NCBI GenBank assembly: GCA_030068145.1
Contig: JAPJBO010000754.1
Location: 47,938 to 111,937 of the forward strand
Reading direction: 5' to 3'
From: Diplonema papillatum
Taxonomy: Eukaryota > Euglenozoa > Diplonemea > Diplonemida > Diplonemidae
Length of the DNA stretch: 64,000 nt
Every line of letters starts with the position of its first letter. Within the stretch, counting starts at the first letter, position 1. Under the pieces are notes generated by a model. It saw only the letters and a list, made by a program, of their open reading frames with translations. It did no database searches and was not told the DNA's origin. Below, one piece after another: positions 43,240 through 53,814 of the stretch. Position numbers and translations under genes: made by a program.

Positions 43240-45227
43240 TCTTGCGCCCTTTTTACGCTACTGCCGAGGCGCCTGCCGCCAGCTCGTGATGATTACTCAT
43301 TGTGCGGATGTTTTACATGTTGCTGGTCGCAACATCTTTCCGGGAGCAGCCGTTTTCTCATACACGATAGGCAGCGGGGTGCATCGTGTTTCGCGCACCG
43401 CTGTTTCGGTCCTTTAAGCCACGGACACATAAGGCGGACCATCATCAGCGCGGAACCTGAGTGTCTGCAGACAGTTTCTGGGGGGGCTTGCCGGCTGCGA
43501 CCGCTGGCCGCTGGTTCCTCTTTCCCGCTCTCTCCCGCTCCTTGTGTATGGATGGGTGTGTTTAAGTGCAGCGCACTTTCACCAGTCGGCTTTGATTTTG
43601 GGTCCTGTGACTCCTCTCCGAAGGTGGGGCGGGATAAGGGGACGTGTGTGCGTTGCGGACCTGGTGCCTTCCTGCACGAGAGACGTCCACGGATGCGTGT
43701 GTGTTGAATTCAATCACGGGTAACCCCTGAAGCGGAGTAAAGCCCAAGTTGTCAGCATCCTCACGTCACAGCTGATGGTCCTGCCGGCTGCTCGTGGTGG
43801 CCACGCGCTGATCTAAACTGCAGCCTTGTTTGGTCAAGGCTCCCTGCTTTATGTCCTTTGTGCTGCTGGTTGCAACACGTATCTGGGGACAATCGCCTCT
43901 TTTTACACGCGGTGCAGCGGGGTGCAACATGCTTCGTGCATCTTGCCGTCGCATTCTTCGGTCGCCCTGCAGTTGGTCGGGATCGCTGGCTGCTTGCGCC
44001 CCTCTCCTTCCTTCCACTCCGCCTCTCTCCCACTTCGGGCACTTCAGCAGCCAAAAAGTATGTTTTAGGCATTTCTATACGGTTTACCAATTTTTATTGC
44101 CTTCTAGGAGCCCCTATGTGGTTCCCAAAAAAATGACCTATTTTGACAGCTTTTGACCCCCTACACGGTCCAGTAGTAAAGGCTTTCACTAGTAAATTTA
44201 CTAGTGGTTTTACAAGTGAAAATGGTTTACAAGTGCCACTAGTAAAATTTACAAGTGATTTCAGGTGCTTTGGCAGGTGCTTTGGGGTGAAACAAGAAGA
44301 AACTGTGGCAAGTGAAGCACACATTCAGAAGAACCGGCTTCTTTTTCACCTAACTCGTCAAAATGGGGCTGGGAGAGCAGAGCAAAGTGTGAACCCAGTG
44401 CTCGGCCCCGCGCTTAGGCAGACCGCATTTATCCAGGTTTCCTCCACTCCAAGGCAAACGTGAACACTCGAACACTACCCCCGGGAACACGGGACAATAA
44501 CATCGGAAGAGACGGGGCGCGAGGGAGGAGGCGTCCTTGTCCTCTCAGAGCAGAGTCGTGCACAGGTACGTCCTGGTACCAGAAATAGATGGGCGCCATT
44601 GCACGGCAAAAGATGCTCTGGTATCTTGCGTTTGGCCCAGGAGGTTACGAATATCTCTGCCTGCGTGCGTCTTATGCCGGACAGGCTTGGCATTCATTTT
44701 TTGGACTGAGTCGTGGGCAACAGTGCGGTCAACTCTGAAAGACAAATACCGTAAACGGAAATAAGTTGGACCGGATAAAATGGTCCAACTCACCTATTTT
44801 GGGCTCTGGTGGTCCAACTTTTGACCGACCAACCTTTTTCGGGGGGTTCTGTGTACTTCGTGCAGTTTTGCGGCTGGCACTCGCTCCACTCCGTAGTCGC
44901 GCATAGGTCCGCCGCCAGGAGTTCCCGAACACTGCGCCGCGACCCGCTGAGTTCCCTCCAGCAACTTGCAACGAAGCACCCTGGCCATGGTCCAGCCATT
45001 GGTCGCCATGGCCCTGTGGTGGAATCACAAGATCTTCCTTGCGTGGAAGGATGTTTGATCGCGACCAGTTGCGGTTGGTCAGTGCCGCGGGTGGACCAAG
45101 ATGCGTCCACCCCCATTGCTTTGGTAGAGTGCAAACGCAAAAATGCAGAGTGCAAACGAGGTGGCTCGAGGTTGGCTGACCGTGAAGGAAAAAGTATGAG
45201 CCGCCAATAAACGACGATCTTGGTAAA
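43240..45227. other. Intergenic stretch with dispersed repeats
   Basis: Contains family A (43395-43470). A CACTTTCACCAGTCGGCTTT segment (43568) is also seen at 33966. A diverged duplication of GCAGCGGGGTGCA.C (43370 and 43915) and a CACTAGTAAA/TTTACAAGTG-rich patch (44180-44260) are also present. No gene seen. Confidence 0.5.
43395..43475 (+). repeat. Dispersed repeat family A, copy 5
   Basis: TTCGGTCCTTTAAGCCACGG followed by ACACATAAGGCGGACCATCA, identical to 20932-20975 over more than 60 bases. Confidence 0.8.
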
Positions 45228-45911
45228 GCCCCCCCCCTCGTACTATTTAGGCAGTCGTACTATTTAGGTAAATAGTACGAGTGTTGTTTTCTAAAAGTTT
45301 TAAGAGGTGCCCCCAGCTGCAACGACTTTTAAGTTTTAATTCCGGCTAAGAGCTCACGCTCGTCCCTTCCCCGTTTTCTCTTTGATGCAGGTGAAGGACA
45401 GGTATCACAGCACAGAGAGCGCGTCCAGATCCATCCTAATTCGTTAAGGTTCACCACCTCTACTGCATCAGCAATACGAGAGCTGCTGTGAACAGTGTGT
45501 GTCCTTCTGAGCCCATAGACAGTTGGGGCACGTAGAGTGAGGCTCACTCTAAGTGACACTCATGCATTTTTGCCCACTGTGACTGAAAACTGCAGCTTCA
45601 GTGTCACTTAGAAGAATTAGAAAAACGGAAGACTTCGGCGGAAACCCAGTAAGCTAACCTTTAGTGACTTCAGTGTCACAAAAGAGTAGAGCATTCAGCA
45701 TCACTTAGAGTGAGACCTCACTCTAAATGACGCCGAGCCCCGATTCTCTCAGTTCTTTATGGTGGTTCAATAGTGGTTAAACAGTGGCTAAATAGTGGTT
45801 AAATAGTGGCTAAATAGTACGAGTCACCCTGAAAGTTTGGGGGGTGTACTTTTAGCTTTTTCAGGAAATATCTGCTGATTTTCACCTAAATAGTACGAGG
45901 GGGGGGGGGGG
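45228..45911. mobile_element. ~680-bp TIR element capped by C/G runs
   Basis: The left end CCCTCGTACTATTTAGG (45234-45250) and right end CCTAAATAGTACGAGGG (45886-45902) are exact reverse complements, each continued by a homopolymer run. Inside lie short inverted repeats (TCACTCTAAGTGACAC near 45545 against CACTTAGAGTGAG near 45705) and a tandem of GTGGTTAAATAGTGGCTAAA (45768-45822). No ORF. Confidence 0.8.
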
Positions 45912-45956
45912 CAGTGCTGATACTAAGCCTGAGACCCAAAACGAAGTTGCTAACCC

Positions 45957-46242
45957 TGGGTGGGGGTGGGTACCCCCCCCCTCCTGGTGCAACCCACTGT
46001 GGACCTACTGTGGGACCCACCTTAGCTAAATTCTCTAAGGTGAAATGGTGGAAAAAGTGGGTCAAAATTTTTTTTTTTCGAGTGCTTTTTTGGGAGGATT
46101 TGGGCCAAAAAAAAATTTTTTTTTCTTGGTCGCTGCTGAGGAAACCACCTTAGAGCGGTCACCACCCTGCTGCACACAGGCCCTGCAGGAGGGGGGGGGG
46201 GGGGGGGGGGGTAGGGGGGGGGGGTACCCACCCACCCCTCGT
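45957..46242. mobile_element. ~290-bp TIR element with G-run ends
   Basis: GGGTGGGGGTGGGTACCCCC (left) faces GGGGGTACCCACCCACCCCT (right). Inner arms TAAGGTGAAATGGTGG and CCACCTTAGAG also pair. Contains runs of more than 20 G at 46190-46211. MITE-like, no ORF. Confidence 0.7.
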
Positions 46243-46509
46243 TGCCGTCCGGCTGACAACGATGCCGAGTTTAGGGGCCTTAGCATCAGCACTGGGGGGG
46301 GGGGGGCTTTACCCACCCTCGTGCGGCTGGTCATCCTCAAATTATCCAACCGCAGCCCTGAAAACTGTAGGCTGAAAAGCGACAGTTCGGGAGCAGGAAT
46401 TCTTGGAATACAGGAGCTGAAGGATTTGAGCAACAGCGGGTCGCAGGATACCGGTCTTGTGGTGAAGGAAAGTAGCACAGAAGGCCAAATACCGTGTTTC
46501 ACAGTGAAA

Positions 46510-46670
46510 ATAGCCTGCACTCGTCTAAACTCGTCAACGTCACGAGTTTAGACGAGTTTAGACGAGTTTTGACGAGAATGATACGAGTTTAGACGAGTTT
46601 GGCACGAGAATACGAGTCGTTTGGCGAGAATTTGCTCCGAAAACCGAAATACGAGTTTAGACGAGAATCC
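46510..46670 (+). repeat. ACGAGTTTAG-rich short tandem region
   Basis: ACGAGTTTAGACGAGTTT and TACGAGTTTAGACGAG recur on both strands (ACTCGTCTAAACTCGT at 46519). Confidence 0.7.
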
Positions 46671-46822
46671 GACTCGTATGCACATGCATATATTTGGTGT
46701 GATAAGGTTTTTTCGCCAGTTCTTCCCCAGGTTTACAGCGTACATGCGCTGTTTGGCGAGTTTCAACTTCGCACTGCGTTCGCACGACGACGTGGTTGCC
46801 GTTATAAACGTCCCAATGTTCA

Positions 46823-47329
46823 CTAAAAGAGGGGTCCACACTTTTTCCTATCCTTCTTGGTCGAGCGCTCGACAACGTGCCGCCCGGAGCTAACCACGTC
46901 CTCTAACACCGAAGGGAACCCGTTGGCTTCTCGGATCTTGTTCAGAGTCGGCAGGATGTTTTCGAACGTCTGCGGCGGCTTGCTCTGCAGGTTCCGATCG
47001 TCTGCGACCTCCTGCAACAGGAGATCCTCTTGGTCGCGGACCTTGAGCAGCAACGTCTTCCCATCCGCAGACGCGACTGCTTCGGTCACGTCGCCGCAGG
47101 CGAACCGGCGCTTGGACACGCCCTTTTCGTCAACGATGTAGATATGCGTGTCCCCCATCAGGCAGATTCGGCGCACGTTGTGGTCTGTTGACGTGAGCCG
47201 GTTGCACACGACGCAGGAACGCAGATTCTGCTCGTTGCGCGCGAACGGAATCCCGTCCGGGCGGACGCTCGGTGGCAGTCTCTCTTTCATCACCGATCCA
47301 GAACCGGAAACCGGCGAGCCTGCCAACAT
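46823..47329 (-). CDS. Small protein with possible PH/myosin-TH1-like fold
   Basis: 168 residues from ATG 47329. Gene-like codon use and a protein-like pattern: VRRICLMGDTHIYIVDEKG, RFACGDVTEAVASADGKTLL, LKVRDQEDLLLQEV, then an amphipathic helix (ILPTLNKIREANG) and a basic end (STKKDRKKCGPLF). Strand-rich core plus a terminal helix resembles PH-like or myosin tail-homology-1 lipid-binding domains, which would place it at membranes; that is a guess from pattern only. A CAG just upstream could be an acceptor, so an upstream exon is possible. Confidence 0.55.
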   Translation of the reverse strand: MLAGSPVSGSGSVMKERLPPSVRPDGIPFARNEQNLRSCVVCNRLTSTDHNVRRICLMGDTHIYIVDEKGVSKRRFACGDVTEAVASADGKTLLLKVRDQEDLLLQEVADDRNLQSKPPQTFENILPTLNKIREANGFPSVLEDVVSSGRHVVERSTKKDRKKCGPLF

Positions 47330-47509
47330 CGTCACATCCGAGTGGGGCGCCGCTCTCTGTTCTCAGTTTCTCTCTCACCCCTATGTTTAAACTGTTTCGT
47401 GTTTTCAAGGAGCCGGTACTTTTGGTGTCAGTTGATGAGGGGACTTCTACTCGATCTAGTTTCGTGACGAAGCCTAAACTGTCGAAAGGGGAATATGGCG
47501 CCATATTTT

Positions 47510-48543
47510 CGTAGAGCGATGTGATCCCCAGATCTAAAACCGTGAAGTGTCCTTCAGCACAAATGGATAAGTCAAGGGTAAGTCATGGTCTGGGTTTGCT
47601 TTTCTGTGAAGCCCTTTTGGATACAAAGCTGGTGTGGGATTCTTGTGTGATTCTTTCATCCACAGCGACTTCCTAGTGCCCACGCTCGGTTGGAAGGCGC
47701 ATCACACTTCGTTGTCTACTTGTCTAGAATCGTTGTCAGGGGGTCGGAATGCCCGACCTTCCTGAGCAGCCCTAGTGCAGCCTCGACCTACTCCACCAGC
47801 CCAGGACTGCGCTGAGCCAGCCCTGACCCCTGACAGCACCCCCCAACTCGAATAGGAGCGAACTTCTTCTCCTCTTGTTCTTCTTTGAAAGTCCCTCGCT
47901 GGGATCTCACAGAGGTCATCAGATTCTGCATCGGCTTTTCTGAGTCGTGACAATTTTGTACTTAAAGGTTTTCAGACAAGTCCAGCGGAACTCGAACCTG
48001 TGTCGCGTGGTACCACACGAGAATGTAGAATGGCTGTATTTGGAACATCTAATCTAGGGTGTAAGAGCGTGCTCTACAAGTCTATGCAACGAAGCCGAGG
48101 GGCTAGCAAGGGGAGGCTGTAGATCCTACTGGCGTCAAGCTGGACAAACGGACCGACCGAATGCTGTTGACCAGCTGTGGCCAGCGTCATTCTCACGGGA
48201 CGATGTGCTCATCTTACACGCGAGCATTGCACGAAAGTCGAGGCTCGGGCACACTTTTCCGACAGCGGCTGAGTCCGGGGCGCGATTGCCATGCATGTAG
48301 ACGCATACACAGACACTTTGGCGAAGAGAATGCAGGTTCAGTAGTTGAGAGCACTTCGAGGTCAACCCCAAGAAAAAGCTGCAACAGAAGGCTGCAGACA
48401 ACGCTAGCTGTACGCCACTTCCTTCTCCCCTTCTGGTGTTCGTGGTTCACTCTTGACAATCACGCCGAAATCCAGCATCAGTGGCATCTTCGAAGCGAAA
48501 TGCACGTTGCTGTACGTCGGAAATCTCTTGAGTCACGTCTTCC
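47510..48543. other. Intergenic; tRNA-like fragment near 47985-48075
   Basis: The minus strand has ACTTGTAGAGCACGC (A-box-like) and ACAGGTTCGAGTTCCGC (B-box-like) about 90 bases apart, without a matching acceptor stem. Probably a tRNA relic or chance. Nothing else recognised. Confidence 0.3.
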
Positions 48544-49545
48544 CTACCGTTTCAATGAAACCACTTCCGACGGCTGATGACCTCGCTTCTGCAGCTGCGC
48601 GAGCAGCGCTGCCTGCTCCTTCTCGAGAATTTTGCACTCTTCATTGATACGATTGAAGTCGACACTCGCCGCCTCTGCTTCGTTGTACTGATCTACCAGT
48701 GTCATCAAAGCTTGCTCCTCAAGCTGTGCGCTGCCGGTGGCCTGGTCTAAAACGTCACGCAGATGCATTAGCACACTCAACGTCTTATCATCATAAGAAA
48801 CAAGCTCCACTTCAGCAGTGAGGACCAAGATTTTGGACCGGAGCGCCTCAAGCAGGGCTATAAGGTGTCCTGTATAGGAGTCATCACATCGTTCTGCAGC
48901 TATTCTGTGGCTGACCACGGCGCAAGTACGCTGTACCACATCGTGAAGGCAGGTGTTGATGTCCGAGCGAAGCATATCGAGAGCCTGATCTTCGCGGATG
49001 AGAAGCGATTTTGCATTTTTCTTCCGGTTTTGCAGGCTATTGACCTCACGCACCAAGTTGTCGCTATCATCGACAAGGGATGCGCACGCTTCCGCTTGTG
49101 CCTCCACGACCTGCGCCAGCAATGGGCGGATGTAATCCCCTGCTCGTTGTTTGCAAGCCGTCGGATCTGGATCACTAGCGCCAGACAAAACCTTCCTGAC
49201 AGGCTCCAATAACCCGGCTTGCACTGAGCTTGCAGCTTTTAATTTCTCACTTGCATCTTCGCACTCGGCTGCTTTGCGAGCATATTCGCCGTCGGCGCCA
49301 TTGTTGCGCACGTTCAAACTCAGCGCGACCACTTCGGACATTACGTGCCTCGCTGCCAAGTACCGGGCACTGACTTCTCCAATACCTTCGACTTCTGTTC
49401 GCTTCACCCGTCGTCCCTGGAGAGTTTGCTCGATATTGTGCGCGAGAGACACGGTGTCAGGGTTCGACAGCAAGCATTGCTTCGGATGCATGGTTTCCTT
49501 CTTTGTGTAAGGGCTCCCTGTGGTTTTTGGCAACAGTACATCCAT
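48544..49545 (-). CDS. Coiled-coil protein of unknown function
   Basis: 333 residues from ATG 49545, intronless as far as can be seen. Helical and highly charged throughout, with Ala/Glu/Leu/Gln heptads (VEAQAEACASLVDDSDNLVR, LQNRKKNAKSLLIREDQAL, DFNRINEECKILEKEQAALL). No signal peptide or membrane segment. No catalytic motif. Likely a structural or adaptor protein. The antisense frames are shadows. Confidence 0.75.
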   Translation of the reverse strand: MDVLLPKTTGSPYTKKETMHPKQCLLSNPDTVSLAHNIEQTLQGRRVKRTEVEGIGEVSARYLAARHVMSEVVALSLNVRNNGADGEYARKAAECEDASEKLKAASSVQAGLLEPVRKVLSGASDPDPTACKQRAGDYIRPLLAQVVEAQAEACASLVDDSDNLVREVNSLQNRKKNAKSLLIREDQALDMLRSDINTCLHDVVQRTCAVVSHRIAAERCDDSYTGHLIALLEALRSKILVLTAEVELVSYDDKTLSVLMHLRDVLDQATGSAQLEEQALMTLVDQYNEAEAASVDFNRINEECKILEKEQAALLAQLQKRGHQPSEVVSLKR

Positions 49546-49669
49546 CAAGCTCAGCCAACCACATCCAAGAATCTCTGATCCGCTACAGCAAACTACAAAC
49601 TGAGGATACCGTCTGGCTCCTAATGTATGCAGTTTTTAGCGTTATTTTTAATTTATAAATCATACATGT

Positions 49670-50661
49670 AAAGGGGGGGTAGACCTATTATCCACCCAAT
49701 TTTTTCCGAAATTTCCGCGAACATTAAAACTAGTGGCGTTAAAAAATTGCTATTTTCCAGGCTTTATCCAATGGGCTATCCAGGGTTTTGTTGCAGGGTG
49801 GTGTTTTTTTCCTTCGCGCCTTCGGCGCGATATTGACTATTGTTTGGTAAAACCAACCTGTCCGGTCGAAACCCAGCTCACATTCCCTGTTAGTGGGTGA
49901 ACAAGCCAACCCTTAGACAACTCTGCTTGTCTAGGTTAGGAAGAGTCAACATCGAAGGATCGAAAAGCAACATTGCTATGAACGCTTGGCTGCCACAAGT
50001 CCCCTTCCCTGTGGAAATTTTTCTGTCACTTCCGGCTTCATCCCTTGAACATAACTGAGGGATTTCGATATCACAAGGCACTCCCACGATTCCCGTTCTT
50101 TTTCGCCGCCTGGCCGACGTCATCCCCTGCACTGGATGCGGAAGAAGTCAAGGAAGAAGTGCCACAGAACAACCCACAGGTTGACATACCAGCCGTATCT
50201 GCACCAGTAGCACCTGCACCAGGTCCGACCAATTCTGAGTGCACTGAGACAACAGAAAATAGTCCACACCAGCCACGAGGAGCGGCGCTTCAGCCGTCCT
50301 CTTCATAGCGCCAGCAAAGCAAACCGCACCACAGGGTGGCAGAGAGAGTGTGCTGGTTCACAAAACACCACCAAACCGCGGCTTTGAGAAACCATTGGTC
50401 AGCCTCTTTTCCGTTTTAACAGCTCTTTTTTCTCGTTTTCACTCTCTTTTGTTGGCAACATTTACATTCTAGACTGTTTCCACACGTCTTCTCATTTGGT
50501 GTGCTGTTGTTACTCTCACAGCGGGTGGATAGGTCCAGTTCCATAAAATTTAACTTGCCGCTGAAAAATTAAAAAGTTAAATTTGTCTCCAAAACCAGTC
50601 GACCTATTATCCTAGGATAATAGGTCCCCCTGGATAGTAGGTCTACCCCCCCTTTACGCCT
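49670..50661. mobile_element. ~990-bp TIR element, ends GTAAAGGGGGGGTAGACCTA
   Basis: The left end (49670-49697) and right end (50634-50661) are reverse complements over about 27 bases with two differences. A second palindrome, GACCTATTATCCTAGGATAATAGGTC, lies just inside the right end (50610-50635); I give it in two halves meeting at CCTAGG. Contains a GC hairpin (CGCGCCTTCGGCGCG, 49816-49830). One Pro-rich frame (50045-50308) lacks an ATG, so no gene is called. Confidence 0.75.
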
Positions 50662-50727
50662 ATATATATATATATATGGTACGATGCCAAACCCCCCCCC
50701 CCCCCCTGAACACGAAACTAAGATTTT

Positions 50728-52174
50728 CCCCCCTTTGCACTAATAAAAAAAATTTGATGTCACCCCATACTGGCCCCAAAACCCCACTTGTGTGGCCCAA
50801 AACAGTTCCCAAACGGTTTTTGGCGGGCTGAGTCGAGGTAAAGGGGTCTCTGAAGGCCCACGAATAGGCCCAGGTGGGCCCAGGTGGGCCCCGGAGCGGG
50901 CACTCAGTGCGAGGGGGGGTGCCCCCAAAATGGGGTCATTTTCAAAGCCTCGCCACTTCTCAAGCTAGTCAAACACCTTCTGGCCTCCAGCGGGAAACCC
51001 AGACTACACAACGACAAGATCGGCTGTGTTCCGCTGTAGATAGCCACCAGCGGGTCCTCTTGAAGCCGAAGAATGTTCTCAGGGGTCTCAGATAGCCCTA
51101 CTTGGCCACCCCGCCTGCAGCGCCTGCGGTGGGCAGGCACACCTTGTAAATAGAGTGGGTGCAGCAGGTGCACCCTGCCTAGAATCCGGCTTTACCAGCA
51201 ATACGAATTAAGAATACAGGTTGACCCAGGAAAACGGAAACTAAGAGAGGGAAAATGCCAAAGATCACGGGTCTGGAGTTCGTGGAGTCATCGGTGAGAG
51301 CAATGCAGAAGTTGTCGCCGTTTCATGAGGAAACGAGACGTGGTCAGTCCATGCAGAGACGACTCGTAGCCAGCAGGACCTTTTGCGAAAAGGTCTCTGG
51401 TGAGGACCTGATCGGTTTCTTTCTCGCCCTAATGACAGAGGAGGAGAACGTTGACATCTGGAAGCGCCTTTCTGGTAGGCTTTCAGAAGCCTTCAACAGC
51501 CTTGACGACGAGGCGAGCCGGCGACGCATCGTGAGCGGTTTGGACTGGGCACGTGCCCGGTACAGGGCTGTTGGAATGGTCGTGGGTGACAATCTCTGAA
51601 AGAACCGGGGAAAGGCTGCCGAGATTGGCGTTGGCGGGGGAGTCCTCATCTTGGTTCTTTTGCATTTTTCCACCTTATATTCTGCGTTTTCCTTGTAAGC
51701 ACTGTGTTCTCAAAAGCGGGTGAAGCCGGATTCTAGGCAGGGTGCACTTGCATACCACACATTCTAAGCGTGTGCCTGCCCACTGCTGGCGCTGCACACA
51801 TGGGGCTAACTGTGACCCCCGAGAGCACTCTTCGGCTTCAAGAGGACCCGCTGGTGGCTATCTACGGCTGAACACAGCCGATCTTGTCGTTTTGAAGTCT
51901 GGGTTTCCCGCTGGAGGCCAGAAAGTGTTTGACTAGCTTGAGTAGTGGCGAGGCCCGAAAATGACCCCATTTTGGGGGGCTCTCCCCCTCGCGCTGAGTG
52001 CCCGCTCCGGGGCCCACCTGGGCCCACCTGGGCCTATTCGTGGGCCTTCAGAGACCCCTTTACCTCGACTCAGCCCGCCAAAAACCGTTTGGGAACCGTT
52101 TTGGGCCACACAAGTGGGGTTTCGGGGCCAGTATGGGGTGACATCAAAATTTTTTTTATTAGTGCAAAGGGGGG
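50728..52174. mobile_element. 1.45-kb element with ~450-bp terminal inverted repeats
   Basis: 50728-51194 and 51722-52174 are reverse complements over their whole length with scattered differences. The outer ends are CCCCCTTTGCACTAATAAAA and its complement; the inner ends are TGCACCCTGCCTAGAATCCG and its complement. The outer ends run into long C and G homopolymers. The ~530-bp centre holds one intact 114-codon ORF. A foldback-like or long-TIR DNA transposon is the likeliest class; no known transposase motif is visible. Confidence 0.88.
51255..51599 (+). CDS. 114-residue protein of the long-TIR element, unknown function
   Basis: Starts at ATG with a purine-rich context (GGGAAAATGCC). Predicted mostly helical: LEFVESSVRAMQKL, LIGFFLALMTEEENVDIWKR, LSGRLSEAFNSLDDEASRRR. 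No Cys-His finger, no DDE or HUH motif, no membrane segment. It is the only believable ORF in the element. It could be a DNA-binding or regulatory factor, or cargo. Being open between intact TIRs argues for recent function. Confidence 0.6.
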   Translation: MPKITGLEFVESSVRAMQKLSPFHEETRRGQSMQRRLVASRTFCEKVSGEDLIGFFLALMTEEENVDIWKRLSGRLSEAFNSLDDEASRRRIVSGLDWARARYRAVGMVVGDNL

Positions 52175-52232
52175 GGGGGGGGGGGGGGGGTCGGGGGCTA
52201 TCGGATGATCGATGGTTATTAACAAGATGCCT

Positions 52233-53457
52233 GGGGGGGGGTTTGGGCAGATGTTTTATGGCATAGTAAGATACTGGGCATGTGGGGTATGGGACCCATA
52301 TCCCCCCAGAAACCATTTTTTCGGGCCGGTTTTGGGGCCAAATGCCCTCGGAGAGCCTTTTTCTGAGCGCAAAACTCTGTTTCTGTGGGTTTCGAGGCCC
52401 CGCACGGTGCACTCCAGCATCGTGTGGGGGTGTTAACTGTGCGGCCAAAGTGTCGGGCGTGGGCACACCTGCTAGATCCAGTGTGCCACACCCGCAAATC
52501 CAGCGTGAAATCCACTGACACCCAAAAATCCAGTGCGGAATCCAGTGTGACACCCGCAAATCCAGTGTGAAACCCACTGTACACCAGCTAAAACAGTTCC
52601 CCAAGTTGGATCGAGTCACCTGTCGTCCAACGCAAATCAATCATCAAGGAGGCGAGGCCCCTGGTTGTTAAAAAAGCTGACCCCAGGTTCTTCTGGCAGT
52701 ATTGGCAACTTTTATTGGCAGAAATCGGCTTGTCGGATCGAAAGAAGTGAGTTTGCTGCTGGTAACCTCACGAAGGCGATGGTTAATCGTGTTCCCTTCT
52801 GCAGGTGTCGCACACGTCCGGCCAGGTGTTCGAACCGGGCACCACGTAGCTGGCGGTACGTGGTGTACGACACCTTTGCCGTTAGTTGGCCTTCTTCGTC
52901 CACCAGCCTGTGCTAGAAGGATTTGTGCGACGAACGTCTTGTGCACGACAGCTTTTCCGTGACCCACGACGTCGGTGGTTGCCTCCACGAGATCGTCGAA
53001 TGCCTGCTGCCTCATGGGTCACCTTTGTCGGTCGCCCTCTGTACAGAGACCCCGGGCGCAATCGGGTCAACTCCTGCAGCTTTCATCAGAAAGGCTCTCG
53101 TCGCTCTAAAGTGTCTCCGCATGGAGCCCTGTGACCTATCGTACTTCGTGTGCGTCTTGCCTTGCAAGTTTTTGAGCCAATTCTTCGAACGAAACGCATT
53201 TACGAGTCACGCATTCTGAGAACAGAGTTAAGTTCCTGTTCTGGGTGGGTGCTGCCGCCGTAGCCATTGTACAGTCGTAACCCTACCTGGGGCCTCAAAG
53301 TTCACAACAACTGAGTTTTGCGCTCAGAAAAAGGTTCTCCGAGGGCATTGGACCCCAAAATCGGCCCGAAAACATGGTTTCTGGGGGGGTATGGGTCCTA
53401 TACCCCACATGCCCAGTATCTGACTATACCAGAAAACATCTGCCCAAACCCCCCACC
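52233..53457. mobile_element. 1.2-kb element with ~150-bp terminal inverted repeats
   Basis: 52233-52385 and 53307-53457 are reverse complements: GGTTTGGGCAGATGTTTTAT outside, TTTTTCTGAGCGCAAAACTC inside. Just inside the left arm are short tandem copies of CACCCGCAAATCCAGTGTGA (52487-52570). It directly follows the long-TIR element and may be a relative. Confidence 0.8.
52668..53015 (-). CDS. Possible ORF of the 1.2-kb TIR element
   Basis: 115 codons from a real ATG; starts with a helical stretch (MRQQAFDDLVEATTDVVGHG), later basic. Overlapping frames on both strands are also open, so the call is weak. Not recognised. Confidence 0.3.
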   Translation of the reverse strand: MRQQAFDDLVEATTDVVGHGKAVVHKTFVAQILLAQAGGRRRPTNGKGVVHHVPPATWCPVRTPGRTCATPAEGNTINHRLREVTSSKLTSFDPTSRFLPIKVANTARRTWGQLF

Positions 53458-53499
53458 CCTTTTGGCATCGTCTCATATATATATCATACTATGCAGTCC

Positions 53500-53635
53500 G
53501 CCCCATTCCGCGCAGATTTTTTTTTTTTTCCGCCGACGACTCAGGGGTTATTCTGCCCGCCAGCAAGGCCAAAAATGCTGGCGAAAAAATTTCTTCTGTC
53601 AGCGAGAAAATTTTTCTCGCCCTCACGTCGTACAG
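53500..53635. repeat. Hairpin-rich repeat family C, copy 1
   Basis: CGCCGACGACTCAGGGGTTA followed by long GGCGAAAAAATT..TTCTCGCC-type hairpins; related to 58690-58840 and, more loosely, 59615-59820. Confidence 0.6.
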
Positions 53636-53814
53636 AGCCCGTCCACCCGCATCTGTCCTTCCATTCTGAGTCTTCGGCGGTTCGTGGTGCAAGGAGGAAG
53701 AGAGAGTCGGAGAATACGTGCGGTTGGTCTGGTGGAAGGGACGGGTACAAGTTAACAAAAGAAGAAGTCAAGACAGGACAAGGAGGTGCAGCAAGGTTTC
53801 AGGGTAGTGTCAAG

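Noticed and set aside
50045-50308. Pro-rich ORF in the 990-bp TIR element
   Set aside because: Starts at TTG and has no motif; could be an exon but nothing supports it.
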